This document shows positions 11,018-22,788 of a stretch of 64,000 nucleotides of DNA, one piece after another. The stretch is taken from NCBI GenBank assembly GCA_019022495.1, contig JAFEKR010000012.1, positions 310,001-374,000 of the forward strand, written 5' to 3'. Position 1 is the stretch's first letter. Each line of letters starts with the position of its first letter. Both the position numbers and the translations under genes were made by a program. The DNA is from Epichloe hybrida. Taxonomy: Eukaryota > Ascomycota > Sordariomycetes > Hypocreales > Clavicipitaceae. The notes beneath the pieces were generated by a model, which had not been told where the DNA came from, did not search any database, and worked only from the letters and a program-made list of their open reading frames with translations.

Positions 11018-13173
11018 ATGACGCAAGCAGTCAAGAGGGCCTGCGACGCTTGCCACCGCCGAAAGGTCAAGTGCGATGGTATCAACCCCTGTCGCAACTG
11101 CTCATCGGCTCAGCTGTCGTGCACGTACAATGCTATTCCTCAGAAGAAGGGCCCAAAGGGCTCGAGGGCCAAGGTCATCAGTGAGCTGCGGGAGACGCAG
11201 CGACAGACCAGCCTGTCGGCCAAGGTCCAGAACCGAATGAATGGCATCGCCTGCCCGCCCATCGGTGCATCTCTTGCTCCTACCCCAGGACTTGTTACCA
11301 GTGAACTCGTCAAGGAGTGCGCGCAATTTTTCTTTGATAACCTGTACCCACAAGCCCCCATCTTGGATCGACGACAGATCGAGCAGCAGGTGCTTTACAT
11401 GGAACAGAACCGGGACGCTTACTGTCTAATGACTTCTCTCTGCGCCTTTGTCATGCTCCAACCAGGCATGTCTATGCCCACCGGCGATCCATACAACCTC
11501 GACATGGTCCCCGGTGCCAACATCGTCTCCAGTCAGCTTCTTTTGGAGGAGTGTCTACGCGTCCGCAAGGGCTATGAGTATCTTGATACCATCACGCTCA
11601 ACGCCTTGGCTACCAACTTTTTCCTCTTTGGCTGTTATTCTGGCCAAGAGATGCACGACAAGGCATGGTATTACCTCCGCGAGGCCACCACAATGGTTCA
11701 CATGGCTGGCATGAACAAAGAAGAGCATTACATGCAGTTTGATGCCGCCGAGGCTGCACGACGACGACGCCTTTACTGGCTCATTTTCTCTACTGAGCGG
11801 GCCTACGCCATCCAGCGTCAGCGACCTGTTTCCCTCCAAGCCACGATCAACCCACCAACCCTCGGAGACGACGCATCCGATTCTCAGGCCCATCAGCTGA
11901 ATAGCTTCATTACGCTGGTCAATATGTTCCAGCCATTCGATGATGCTTTCACCGCTGCTTGGAACAAGACCCGCGGCCAGCTCACTTCACAGTACTTGAG
12001 CGGTCTTCAGAAACAGCTCAATGGCCTCGTCCAGACATACGCCTGCCAAGACTCAAACTTCCAGGATCTCCATACCAACCAGCAGTGGCTGAAGAACACT
12101 GTCTGGCAGTTGACCAGCGGAGTCGTCAACGGAAACAACGATAATTCAATGTCTTCGTTCCGGTACCCCGTCAATATGTCTCGAGAGCTCCTGGTCAACA
12201 TGGCCTCGCAGTTCCCTGTCCAAGTTGTCGATCTTCTCGGATCCGGATTGGTAAGTGCCTGATGTCAATCCTCACTCTGTCAGCTATATCAAAAAAAAAA
12301 ACTACTAAAAAACTGGACTGGTCTAATCGTATACGACAGATTGAGAAGCTCATGGAGATGTCATCGTCCATGACCGAATACCTCGCTTCGCAACCTGCCT
12401 CTCGAGACCCATTCGCCGCAGGCCCTCGAGAGCACCTTCATCAAATTCTTGCCATGGTTGCCGTCGCCCGGAACGGGGACTACCGCTTCTTGCCCCTGCT
12501 GATGAACAAACTGGGCGAAGTTCTCCCCCGCATGACCAATCCCATGCTCCAGGATGCCCCCGAAAACGCCAACCTCGCCAACATTGACATCTTCGATGGC
12601 TTTGGCACCGCCGGCATGGCACACCCACCTAGCCAGATGCACATGTCTATGGACAGTGATTACGAACGCAAATTTTCCGTGGAAGAATATGATGAGAAGT
12701 ATGCCATGAGTATGACGGGCAACACTCCGGAATCAGCGACAAACTCCAACCACTCCAACGGCTCTCCGTCTGTTGGACAGCAAGGCACATCCGATATGGG
12801 TAGTTCTTTTGTCAGCTCGCCCAGCATCATGTCACCAGGCATGGAGTATTCCCATAGCATGAACGGCTTTATACCCGACATGGTGATGAATCCCATGGGC
12901 AACCCAGGACCACCGAGCAGTATGCCCCAAGGCCAGCACATGGGCCATGACGGCATGTCACAACGAATGAATGCAATCGGATCACATAATATGCGACCAC
13001 AAGGGTTGAGTGTGATGACCTCTCTTGGCGGGATGAACCAAGCACAGCAGGGTCAAGATGGCTTTCACATGCAAGGCCAACCGCATATGAGAGGATTCCA
13101 AAACCTCCAGAGAACAAGTCCGGGCGGAGGCGGTTCCTCCATGGTAGGCATCAACAGCATGGGTACTTACTAG
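11018..13173 (+). CDS. Zn2Cys6 transcription factor, COL-26/BglR/Mal-activator type
   Basis: Two exons, 11018-12250 and 12340-13173, give 688 residues. The intron has GTAAGT, the branch-like CTAAT and ACAG. The start ATG gives MTQAVKRACDACHRRKVKCDG. The six zinc-binding cysteines are at 9, 12, 19, 25, 28 and 35, followed by the linker KKGPKGSRAKVISELRE. Together these resemble the maltose-activator, AmyR and COL-26/BglR group of sugar-responsive regulators. The middle (about 90-410) is a fungal transcription-factor homology domain, with RRRRLYWLIFSTERAYAI near 245. The C-terminal 200 residues are rich in Met, Gly, Gln, Ser and Asn, a likely activation region. By family it should be nuclear and control starch, maltose or glucose-response genes. 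The class is certain, the exact orthology less so. Confidence 0.85.
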
Positions 13174-14120
13174 ACCCCCCCTTCCACCACGCCCAGCATT
13201 TCTCACACTGTGTGTGTGTGTGTGACCCGTTCATCCTTCGTCGCGACTGGTACGACAAACGGAGAAAGCATTACAAGTCCAACTTGTACCAACCTCTTGT
13301 TTGTCGAACACTATCCTGTTCCCTTTTGGGCACTTCGAAAAAAAAAAAAAATAATAGACAGCCACGGTGACTGTTTCTTTCGTGACCAGTCAGACACGTG
13401 GTGACATGCATCGAACCTTTATGAGTCAAGAGCTCAGCAGCGCTGAGCAAGCACAAAAAGCATCTTCTATCCAGCACATGGAGTTCGAAAAAAAAAAAAC
13501 AACTGCGTATTGCAGTATCGTTTTTCATCATTCTTATCATCCAGCACTACTGCTTGGATTGTGTTACTACACTTTTTTTTTTTTTTTTTTTTCCAACATC
13601 GCACTGGGACCCTTGTTTCGTGAATAATCGGGCTGGAATGACCTGGCGTTTTGTCATGTGTAGCTTGCGAAAACGATGAAGGCGTTGAACACGGTTGGTT
13701 CCCTTGGGAAATTGGATACTATCTTCTTTTCATCCTTCCATCTTCATGTGGTACGAATTATTTGGCGATCAGGATGGGGATTACGCCTTCTTGGAAATTT
13801 GGGTCACCCTCAAGGGACTGGAGACCTTGGCAATCATACGGCTTTTGGAATGGCCGGTATAGACAACAATTGACGGCGTTTAGACACAATTTCCAGAAAC
13901 TGATTAGTGAATTCTTTCTCACACCACCACGTGGTATATTACCAAGTATGTCGGACATGAATCGATATGCATGGGTATCTTCCACCCCTCCAACCTTGAT
14001 CGTCGTCGCTGTCCTCGTCCGGTAGTTCTCACAAATTTCTTTTTTTCCATCTTGATTTGTTGAGCACAACCAAGTGAGAGAATCAACCCATTCATTCCCT
14101 TGATCCGAACCTCCCCCCAA
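13174..14120. other. convergent intergenic, homopolymer tracts
   Basis: This lies between the regulator and the lipase gene, which are convergent. It contains a GT repeat (13209-13223), A tracts near 13340 and 13490, and a T tract near 13574-13593. The open frame 13651-14025 has no recognisable content. Confidence 0.5.
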
Positions 14121-15900
14121 TCACTTCCGCTTAGCTGTCTCAGTCTCAGCCAACATGTCTATCCTTCCCGCATACAGATTCATCATGTGCGCCACGGGAT
14201 CCCCCCAGATCATACCTCGCAGCTGCTCCTCTTTACACGTCACGGCGACGACGCCCTCGCACAAACGCTCTTTGACAGTTTTGCAGTCCGTCACAACGGC
14301 ATGCGCATCAGCCGTTCTCAGGACGATCATCTTTCCGGCGTTGCTAAGTGTCGCAGAGGGCACTTTCCACTCCGGACGGGTGCATTTTCTCTCTTCTTTC
14401 CTTTTCGACTCGTTTTGCGGCGGTAGGGGGGGCGGATCGGTCAATAGCTGTACGAGACTCTTTACGTAGGCCTTGTCTGCGCGGACAACGGGGTCGCCTT
14501 CGTTGACGAAGCTTAGGAACAGGCTCTTCTCCAGGCCTCGCCGCCTGGGTCTCTCCAGTGCGAGGAGACTTATGGGCGGTGAGCCGAATGTAATGCAGTG
14601 TATTCTTCTGAAACACCCCGCTAGAACGGTCAGTTCGCTTTCTGCGTTTTTGGTCTCGCTCAACATGTGGCTGTACAGGAGGGCGGCGACGGCGCCACCG
14701 GCTGAATGCCCCGTCATGAGGAGCGAGTGGCCTGCCCTGGAGGGATCCTCGTCGAGTAACTGGCGGAGTCTCATGGCAACGGGTGTGATCATTTTGCGGG
14801 CTGTGGAGAGGAAACCCGCGTGGCAGAGATTCCCTGGGTCGTCGAGGAAGTTTGTGGGAGGGGACGGGGCCGTGTTGAGATTGACGGCCCAGTCATAGAA
14901 GGAGGCGGTGCCGCGGATGGCAAACACGATGGCCGAAGCGCGGTCCATTGAGACGGATTTGATGCGCATGGCTTTGGTGCCGCTCAGGAGGGACGACGAG
15001 ATGTGCGTGTCGCGCTCAGAGGGCGTGGGCGCGGTGTAGACACGGTGGGAGTACTGGGCTGCTAGGGTGAGGAGAGGCCACAGGGATGAATGTCTGTTTG
15101 AGTCAGTATGGTCTCTCTGGATACGTTTAAGCTGTTTTGAATGCCAATATGCCATCTTGATTTGGAACCTACAGTCGGAGACGGGGCAGTGTAGAGGGAA
15201 GTTTCGAATTGGCGTACAACTCGACTTTGGAGAAGTAGTTCCCTTTGACGACGGATGTCGCTACGTGTACATTCCCTCGTGAATCTGTGGATGGATTTTT
15301 TCCCTTGCTCGAGACGGCGCGGTCTGTTTGTAGCTTGGCGTCTTGGACGGGTGGGTGGTAGAGATTCAAGCTTTGGCAAGAAGTCGGCTCTTCTTGGCAT
15401 TGGAACAGCTTGTTCTCATGGCCAGACAGACTCTCCTGGTCGATCAGAGTCAGGACGTTGTCGAATCGGCTTCTGATATCCTCGTATGTGGCGCTTGCGA
15501 CTGCAGTAGAGCTTGCAAATTGGTTTCCGAGCGCCGTTGTGTTGGTGGGCATAACGTCCTGCGCCAGGTGGACCACAGAATCAGACCAGCGACCGAAGTT
15601 GTCCTGCAATGGTGTGAGGGTTTGGATACATGGCGGGCATGCTGGTGGTGTGGCTTGATGATGGTATCCTGCTGCATGAGGGGGCAGCGGCGGGGAGATG
15701 GCGGCGGGGTGCTGATGGTGTTTGTGATGGAGGTATGGGTATGTCTGGTCGTTGCTCGGACGCGTGGTCGGAGGCTGCTTCGTAGGCGGCGACGATGAGT
15801 TTGCCGAGACGTATGTGTTGGGAGGGGAGGTTAGGGATGCGGGTTTGAGGCTTGAACGTGACGGTTTGTTGGAGGATCTGGATGATGTGAACCATGCCAT
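14121..15900 (-). CDS. class 3 lipase (alpha/beta hydrolase)
   Basis: Two exons, 15900-15173 and 15093-14121, give 566 residues. The intron (79 nt) has GTAGGT and CAAACAG and joins LPRLRL to HSSLWPLLTLAAQ in frame. Residues 1-240 are low-complexity, rich in Ser, Pro, Thr and His, with no signal peptide. The hydrolase domain follows: VFAIRGTASFYDW, the nucleophile elbow GHSAGG (Ser about 373), an Asp in NEGDPVVRAD (about 443) and a His in GDPVAHMMNLY (about 544). This is the class 3 lipase triad, as in fungal triacylglycerol lipases and sn1-type diacylglycerol lipases. Without a signal peptide it is probably intracellular. It is divergent from the oxidoreductase gene. Substrate unknown. Confidence 0.85.
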
Positions 15901-16503
15901 GATGGCGGGGGGTCGTTCACATGAGAAGGTGAGTGGTACTGATCTGGCGATGGGGTGGTTGGTTGAGTGTTCTATGGGAAGCAAGCAGTGTGTTGGCCGC
16001 GTAGAGCTGGAGAAGAAAAAGAGGGCATTCACTCACTCGCTTATTTGAAGGCTGAATTGGTTGACGTGAGTCAGCGGCCAATACTCATGCTTTGTTCCTT
16101 CCTTCCTTCCTTCCTTTCCTTGCCGAAGTACCACCGTCTACCATTTCCAAACAGATCAAGCTTTGGCGAGCTTTGCATTTGTTTTCTTTTTTAGGTACAA
16201 GTGTTTTCTACTTTGGCTATCTCATTTCTCATCATTTCTCATCTGGGTACTCCGTACGGACTATACCGGGGTATATAATATATAATATACTCCGTATACC
16301 CCACAACCATCCTGATCGCCCGCCTCTACGCCTCCCAACCGGCCGGTGGTCACCTGGTCGTCCGCTTCCTCCTCGGTATGGCAGAGGCCACCATCACGCC
16401 TGGCTTCATACATAAGTTGTCCAAAGCTGCATCCTTCATTTCTCCACGCCTGCTGTTCAAGCATCGCAGAAGTCAATTTTGCTCTTGATCAGGACTACCA
16501 AAA
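15901..16503. promoter_or_regulatory. shared upstream region of lipase and oxidoreductase
   Basis: About 600 bp separate two divergent starts. Two exact TACTCCGTA motifs lie at 16248-16256 and 16288-16296, flanking an AT-rich TATATAATATATAATATA-like box. A TTCC repeat lies near 16099-16117. The promoter role is inferred from position. Confidence 0.45.
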
Positions 16504-17660
16504 ATGGCAAGCAAGACTTTCAACGTCGGTATCATTGGATATGGGTGAGTCAAGTTTCACCGACAGTCGCAACGAGACTCCTCCGTCGTTGACCTCGTTT
16601 GAACAGCCTGTCCGCCAAGATCTTCCACATCCCCTTCGTGGCTACTACTCCTCAGTTCAGGCTTCACAGCATCGTTCAGCGAAGCCCCAAGGACGGAAAT
16701 TCAGTACCCCATGACCACCCAGAGGCCAAGCACTACGCGGACGTGAAACAGCTGCTGGCCGATCCAGAGGTTGACGTCGTCGTCATCACCACGCCGCCCG
16801 ACAGCCATTTTGAGCTCACCAAGTCCGTTCTAAACGCAGGCAAGCACGTTCTCACTGAAAAGCCGTTTGTACCCACCTCGGCCGAGGCTGAGAAGCTCAT
16901 TGCCATCGCAAAGGAGAACAAGCGACTTATCTGTGTGTACCAGAATCGACGATGGGATTCAGACTTCTTGCTAGTGAAGCACCTCATTTCTCACGATGCT
17001 CTGGGCCGCATCGTCGAGTTCAACAGTCATTTCGATCGCTACCGTGCCGCGCCGCCAACCAATTGGAAAGGAGAGCTGGGCATTCCCTCTGGCGGAAGCG
17101 CTCTGTTCGATCTCGGAACTCATCTCATCGATCAGGTCTATGCGCTCTTTGGAATGCCCCAGGCTGTTCACGGAAGACTTTTGTCACAGCGAGCCGGCAA
17201 GCCTGACTTCCACAACCCAGACGCCGTGTCTGCCGAGTTTACTTATCCCGACGGCAAGCTCGTCCACGTCCGCATCAGTGCTCTCAGCGCAGAGACTGTT
17301 CAGCCACGGTTCTGGGTCCGCGGCTTCAAGGGAAGCTTCCACAAGTCAGGCTTGGACCCTCAGGAGGATCAGCTCAAGGCCGGCGTGAAGCCTACCGAGG
17401 CCAGCTTTGGTCGCGAGAACGCCGACAACATGCGTCTTGTGCTGGTTGCTGAAGACGGAAAGATGAAGCAGGAGAAGGTGCCAGAACTTGAGCCCGAAAC
17501 CTACAGGGCGTTTTACGCTGCTTTTGGAAAGGCCGTCGAGAGCGGAAAGGAGGAGATTGTTCCAGTCAAGGCGAGCGAAGCGAGGGATGTGCTCCGTCTT
17601 ATCGAGGCTGTTTTAGAAAGTGCCAAGACTGGCAAAGACGTTACTTTTGGCTTGGCTTAA
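16504..17660 (+). CDS. Gfo/Idh/MocA-family NAD(P)-dependent oxidoreductase
   Basis: Two exons, 16504-16544 and 16607-17660, give 364 residues; the 62-nt intron (GTGAGT...GAACAG) splits a Gly codon. The N-terminal Rossmann fold starts with NVGIIGYGLSAKIFHIPF and has VDVVVITTPPDSHFE and the family hallmark HVLTEKPF near residue 100. The catalytic half contains NRRWDSDFLLVK and GGSALFDLGTHLIDQ, where the aspartate and histidine sit in the usual active-site positions. The family oxidises or reduces sugars, inositols or related compounds in the cytosol. The substrate cannot be told from the sequence. Length is normal for the family and nothing looks broken. Confidence 0.9.
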
Positions 17661-18021
17661 GACGATGAGAGATGGCGTTGTGTCATGATTTTATGACCCT
17701 TATGCGCTCGCTTTATGGCGATTGTTCAGTGCGTGAGATTGACCAGCACTTGCATGGGTAGTTTTACACTGAAATATGTACCTTTTAAAAGTTACATAGT
17801 CATATAAGGTGTAGTAATTGATGAATATAGTTTAAGATTTCAATATATCAAGATTAGATTGATATTATTGTTTCTGATTATGTAATTTGTCTCGTTTCGC
17901 ATTCGGTCATCCATTGAATACGGCCGTTTCGTCACGTGCTTTGGTCTGTCGTGACGGCGCTCTCTGACCCATTGCAACTTCCACTCTTGCCCTCGCAACA
18001 AATTCTTGGCCCAGGCTGACC
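17661..18021. other. intergenic, AT-rich
   Basis: This holds the 3' UTR of the oxidoreductase and the promoter of the protease. Nothing further is seen. Confidence 0.5.
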
Positions 18022-21000
18022 ATGAAACTCGCTAATCCTTTTGCCTTCCGGCCTGTCCCGGTCAGTTTCTGGACAGCAGTTGTCTACCTCGCCGTTTTCA
18101 CCTCGTTGATCTACGTTCATGAAACAGTACCCCCTGCACCATCATCTCCGAAGAACTGGCCGCAAGGTATCAACTTGACCGAGGCTTGGGTGGATCTGCA
18201 GGCCATTACTGCATCTTATCATCCATACAACAGCCATGAGAATGACGTAGTCCGGGAGTATCTCATGCGTCGGTCTAGGGAGATTCTGGACCGGAATGGA
18301 GTCAAGTACACGGAGGACTCGACAGGTGGAGTGCCATGGGACAACAGGTTTGTGGTACATCTGTGTGGCCCCGGAAAAAGAAAGACAGAAAAAAAAAAAA
18401 CACTTGACACTAATATGTATGGGCCGAAAAGCTACATGTTATCTGCGGAAGATGGTGCTCGAGAATCTTCCGGAGCTGTTGCCCGGCCTCAGGGAGCTAC
18501 TATTTTTCATGACCTCATTTCTAATGTCACATTCGCCGAGCGTGGCAGCACTGTTGGCCAGTATTTTGAAGGCAACAACTTTTATGTCTACATTCACGGC
18601 TCGGAAGATCCCGAGGGAGACTGGTGGCTCTCCGAAAACCCTCAGAAAATAGCCCGTCGTGGTGCTGGAGTACTTGTAAATTGCCACCTTGACTCGTGAG
18701 TTCGTCGACTGTTTGAGGTGTAAGCTCTTTCGTGGCTGAAATCTTTTAGGGTCTCAACTGGATATGGCGCGACGGATGATGGCATGTCATGCATCTCTCT
18801 CTTGCAGCTGCTGAGTCACTTCACTTCAAAGGGTCGACAACCAAAGAATGGAATTGTCTTACTTTTCAACAATGCAGAGGAGGATGGATTGCTTGGAGCA
18901 AGGGCTTTTGGCTATAGCCCCCTGGTGCAGTTTTGTCATACTTTTGTCAACCTTGAGGGAGCTGGAGCCGGTGGACGAGCCATGCTATTCAGAGCCACCG
19001 ATCTGGAGACCGCGCAGGCTTACTCGAAGAGTCCTCATCCTTTTGGATCTGTTGTAGCGGCGAACGCTTTCGAGAGGGGCGTTGTTAGAAGCGGCACCGA
19101 CTTCTCTGTTTTTGTGGACAGCTTTGGCCAGCGTGGTCTCGACATCGCCTTCTATGCGCCCCGCGCTCGTTACCACACCGAAGACGATGATGCCCGACAC
19201 ACATCTGTCGATGCTATCTGGCACATGCTGTCAGCGGCCCTCGCTTCAGCTGAGTCCTTGTCAAACGGTGCCAGTAGCTCTCGTTTCAACGGCCCTCGCT
19301 CTGATGGCAGAAAAGATGTCGTCCGGAACGGCAGGCCCACGGCCGGCGTTTGGTTCGATTGGTATGGATCAGCCTGGTCAGCGTTCCCGCTTAGAGGACT
19401 TTTTGCATGGACCTTGACCTTGCTCATAACGACTCCTCTTGTTCTCCTCATTGTGACGTATCTGATCGTGCGCAAAGATAAATGGTACTTCTTCGCCACA
19501 GATGCTGACGCAGACGTCGGCGGAACCAATGGACGTGTAGCTTTGGGAGGATGGAAAGGTTTCATTCGTTTTCCTCTGGCATTGGTCCTTGCTGGTGCCT
19601 TGACCATCGGAGCAGTATACCTGTTGGCCAAGGTGAACCCTTTGATCATTTACAGCAGTGGCTATACAGTGTAAGTAAACGCCGAGAGCTCGTCTGTGCC
19701 GCCGCATGTTGCATACAAAGATTTGAATGCTGACTCCGACTTTGACATTAGCTGGGCCATGATGATTTCGTTGTTTTACTTCGTCGCATGGCTCGTGCTG
19801 CGCGGTGCCAGCGCTGTCCGCCCAAGCGCGCTCCAACGTGGCTTCACCTTGATTTGGCTCTTTGTCATAACCTGGGTCCTGTCGGTTTTTTCTGCAGTTG
19901 CTGAGGACCGCATGAATCTGGGCGGTGTCTACCCTCTGGCATTTCTTCACACTTTTGTCTTTGGCGCCTTGTTAATTTCCATCTTGGAGCAACTTGCTCT
20001 TCCGAGCAAGCAGGAGTATGCTCGCCAGCTAGCAGGGGCAGATGAGGGGCGAAACGATGGCACTGGCTCCGGAGAGGCCGATGATGATGAAGAGACCGGC
20101 GAGGAAGCCGTGACTCCAACAGAAACGACACCCCTAACCCGGCGGGCTGGTGAGGAGGGCTACGGGTCCAACGGGTCCAACGGGTCCAACGAACCAACAA
20201 CGACGACATTTGCAAGCACCTATAGAAGATCTGCTTCGGACTCCCATGTTGCTCCTGTTAAGAAGAAGAGCAAGCGAGGTTTTCAACCTCTCGAAAACGA
20301 GCAAGGATGGTCCGGCGGCCTGCCCAGCTGGACTTGGTTCATTCAGCTTCTTTTGCTCGGCACCGTGTACGTCATTGTACTCGGTAATCTCGCACTGGTG
20401 CAAACTACGTCCTTGTCCATGACGGGTACCGATGGTAGCAGCTTGCTGGTGCCCCTCATGGGAGTTGGCGTTCTGACTATTATGCTCCTGCTCCCTCTCA
20501 TGCCTTTTATACACCGCGTCAGTCATCACATTCCTGTATTCCTTCTCGTCGTGTTTATTGCCACTCTCACCTACAACCTGGTGGCATTTCCCTTTTCCGT
20601 CACCAATCGGTTCAAGTTCTTTTTCCAACAGGTAATCGACGTAGATGAAGGGACCAATATTGTCAGCCTCATGGGACTCGAGGATTTTGTTCGTCCCGTG
20701 ATCAGTTCTCTGCCCACGCCGGCAGGTCAGAAAATTGAATGCTCTGGGTCCACGGTGCGCGCAGATGTGAAGACTTGCCGATACGATGCTTCGCTTCTAC
20801 CACCAGATGTGGCAAACGGGACAAAGCTGGAAGAACTTGTCTCTATCAGAGCATCCAAAAATGCTGGTTCCACGTCAATTACTGTGAAGATGGATGGCCT
20901 GAACACACGTACGTGCTTTATTGACACGTCGTCCCCAATCTTCGGGTTTTCCGTCGAAGGTGGTGGAAAGAGGGACGGGCGGTTCGGGTCACCTCCGTCA

Positions 21001-21339
21001 GATGGTCTCAAACACATTCAACTTTGGAGACGCAAATGGGAGGGCCCATGGACTGTTACTCTACAGATGGGCGGAGGAGGCTATTCATCAAATGGTAACG
21101 AGAGCAACAGCAGTATTGAGGCCTCAGACTCTGAACATGGCAACAATGACGAGCTCGAGCTGCGAGCTTTGTCGGGCGAGATATCTGTAACAGCTAGGTG
21201 TGCATGGTCGGATGCAAATGAGGCCAGGGCGATGCCGGCACTACGCGAGTTGAAACAGTACATGCCCAAGTGGGCCACGGTGACGAAAGCATCGGTCGGT
21301 CTGGTGGAAGTGAAGAAGACTGTCAAGGTGACGCTCTAA
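18022..21339 (+). CDS. PFF1: vacuolar membrane protease Pff1, peptidase family M28
   Basis: Four exons: 18022-18347, 18432-18695, 18750-19670 and 19752-21339, 1032 residues. Near the N-terminus is a membrane segment (about 12-31). The zinc peptidase domain has [15 protein letters not shown] (His and Asp ligands, residues about 195-206, rebuilt across intron 2), [12 protein letters not shown] with the catalytic Glu, [11 protein letters not shown], and YHTEDDD with a His ligand. About eight further membrane segments follow, split by a polar loop rich in Asp, Glu, Thr and Asn (about 615-690), and then a lumenal C-terminal domain. The family is a vacuolar multispanning metallopeptidase. Intron 1 (84 nt) has no stop and keeps frame, so retention would add 28 residues including a Lys-rich patch; I judge it spliced because it contains an A10 tract and does not look like the family. 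Confidence 0.9.
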
Positions 21340-21491
21340 TGTAATGCAGTACTTTTTTGCAGATCAACCATTGTATGGGGCTCGAGTTGACCTGGTTTAT
21401 TATTATCATTACGCTCGCATGTCTCATCATCAGGGAATCTGCACGCCGCCGGCGCCCGAGACTAGCAGGCCTCGGCTAACTCCCCACAGCG

Positions 21492-21528
21492 CACAGTGCA
21501 CATTCACAGTGCACATTCACAGTGCACA
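21492..21528 (+). repeat. 13-bp tandem repeat, about three copies
   Basis: The unit CACAGTGCACATT repeats about three times, just upstream of the next gene, probably in its promoter or leader. Confidence 0.8.
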
Positions 21529-21570
21529 CCCTTGACCAACAAGTCTCCCGACTTGACCAAACTTTTGGTC

Positions 21571-22788
21571 ATGACTCATGGTCAATTATCCCAGCTGAGC
21601 TCCTGCCGTTTCCGCCGGATCCCCTTCCGGGTCCCAAAAAAAACCTTGAACATGTTGGCCTCAATATGGAAGCCCTCTGGGCGTCTGCACGGGACGAAGC
21701 AGCGCGCCCTCATCTACTTTGTCTGCGGAAACCCAGGCCTCATCGGTTACTACGTCGACTTCCTCGATGCGCTACGCAACCTGCTCGACGCCTCGCAGGG
21801 CCCGACGGCACACGACATATTTGGTCGCAACCTTGTTGGCTTCTGCGACGATGAGCACGAGCCCTTTGGGCCCGGAAATCCACCGCTAGACGTCCACGCC
21901 CAGGTGGACGGCTTATATCAAGATGTCGCCGTCGCGGCCCGGCGGGTCAGCAGACGCAGCACGAAAGACGAAGACGAAGACGAAGACGAAGACGAAGACG
22001 AAGACGAAGACGAAGACGGCACGGGCAACGACAAACCATATGACTTTGTCATTCTCATGGGCCACTCCATTGGCGCGTACATATGCGTCGAGATGCTCCA
22101 CCGACACACTCTCGATGCCAGCGGCGCGCCCCATCTCCATCTTCGCCATGGATTCCTGCTCTTCCCGACAATTGCGTCCCTGGCCGCCTCCACCGCAGGC
22201 ACGCGCTTCAACTACATGCGCAGTCTGCCGACCATGGAAGCACACTTCGTCACCTATGCCAAGGGGCTGCTCCGGCTCTTCCCACAGAGCACCTTGCAGT
22301 GGATTGTAGCCAACATGATGGGCTTCTCTCCCCGCGCAGCCAGCGTGACGGCCGAGTGGCTGAAGAGCAGAGACGGCATCCTCCAGGCTGTGCACATGGG
22401 GAAATCTGAGCTCGACACCATCTTTGAGGATAACTGGGACGATGAGCTCTGGGAACCATCCGCCGCCACCACCGCCTCGTCAGCGCCGCGATTCTTCATG
22501 TTTTACGGCAGAGAGGACCACTGGGTCGCGAATCATGTGAGGGATGAATTCATCGAGAGGCGACGTAGGGCGGGTGAAAAGGGTGTGAGGACGAGCATTA
22601 CTGTTGATGAGGGGGATATTCAGCATGCGTTTTGTACTAAAAAGGGTGAGTTTTCTTTTTTTGTCCCTCTCCCCAGTGGTTAGGGCCTCTCTTTTACTAA
22701 TGAATACACAGATGCGAGCTGGACGATTGCAAGAAAGGTGCATGTTTGGGTGGAGCAGATTGACAAGGCTGCTTCGGAGACAATTTAG
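21571..22788 (+). CDS. lipid-droplet-associated hydrolase (LDAH) family protein
   Basis: Two exons, 21571-22645 and 22712-22788, give 383 residues; the second exon supplies the C-terminal 25 residues after CTKK. The alternative start at 21652 would shorten the N-terminus by 27 residues. The opening RALIYFVCGNPGLIGYYVDFLDAL is the hallmark of the LDAH family, an alpha/beta hydrolase fold found on lipid droplets. The nucleophile elbow is MGHSIGAY. The C-terminal FYGREDHWV carries the likely catalytic Asp, and DIQHAFC the likely His. Between the first strands and the elbow lies a run of alternating Asp and Glu coded by eight GACGAA units (21967-22017). Its biochemical substrate is debated even in animals (sterol or triacylglycerol turnover). 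Follows Pff1 in the same direction. Confidence 0.82.
21967..22017 (+). repeat. GACGAA hexanucleotide repeat inside the LDAH-like gene
   Basis: Eight and a half GACGAA units code for a run of about 17 alternating acidic residues. Length changes by whole units would keep the frame. Confidence 0.95.

Noticed and set aside
10404..11021. Overlapping plus-strand frames upstream of the regulator
   Set aside because: The frames disagree in content and consist of Pro/Ser/Arg-rich low complexity; the Zn2Cys6 start at 11018 has the family N-terminus, so they are read as leader.
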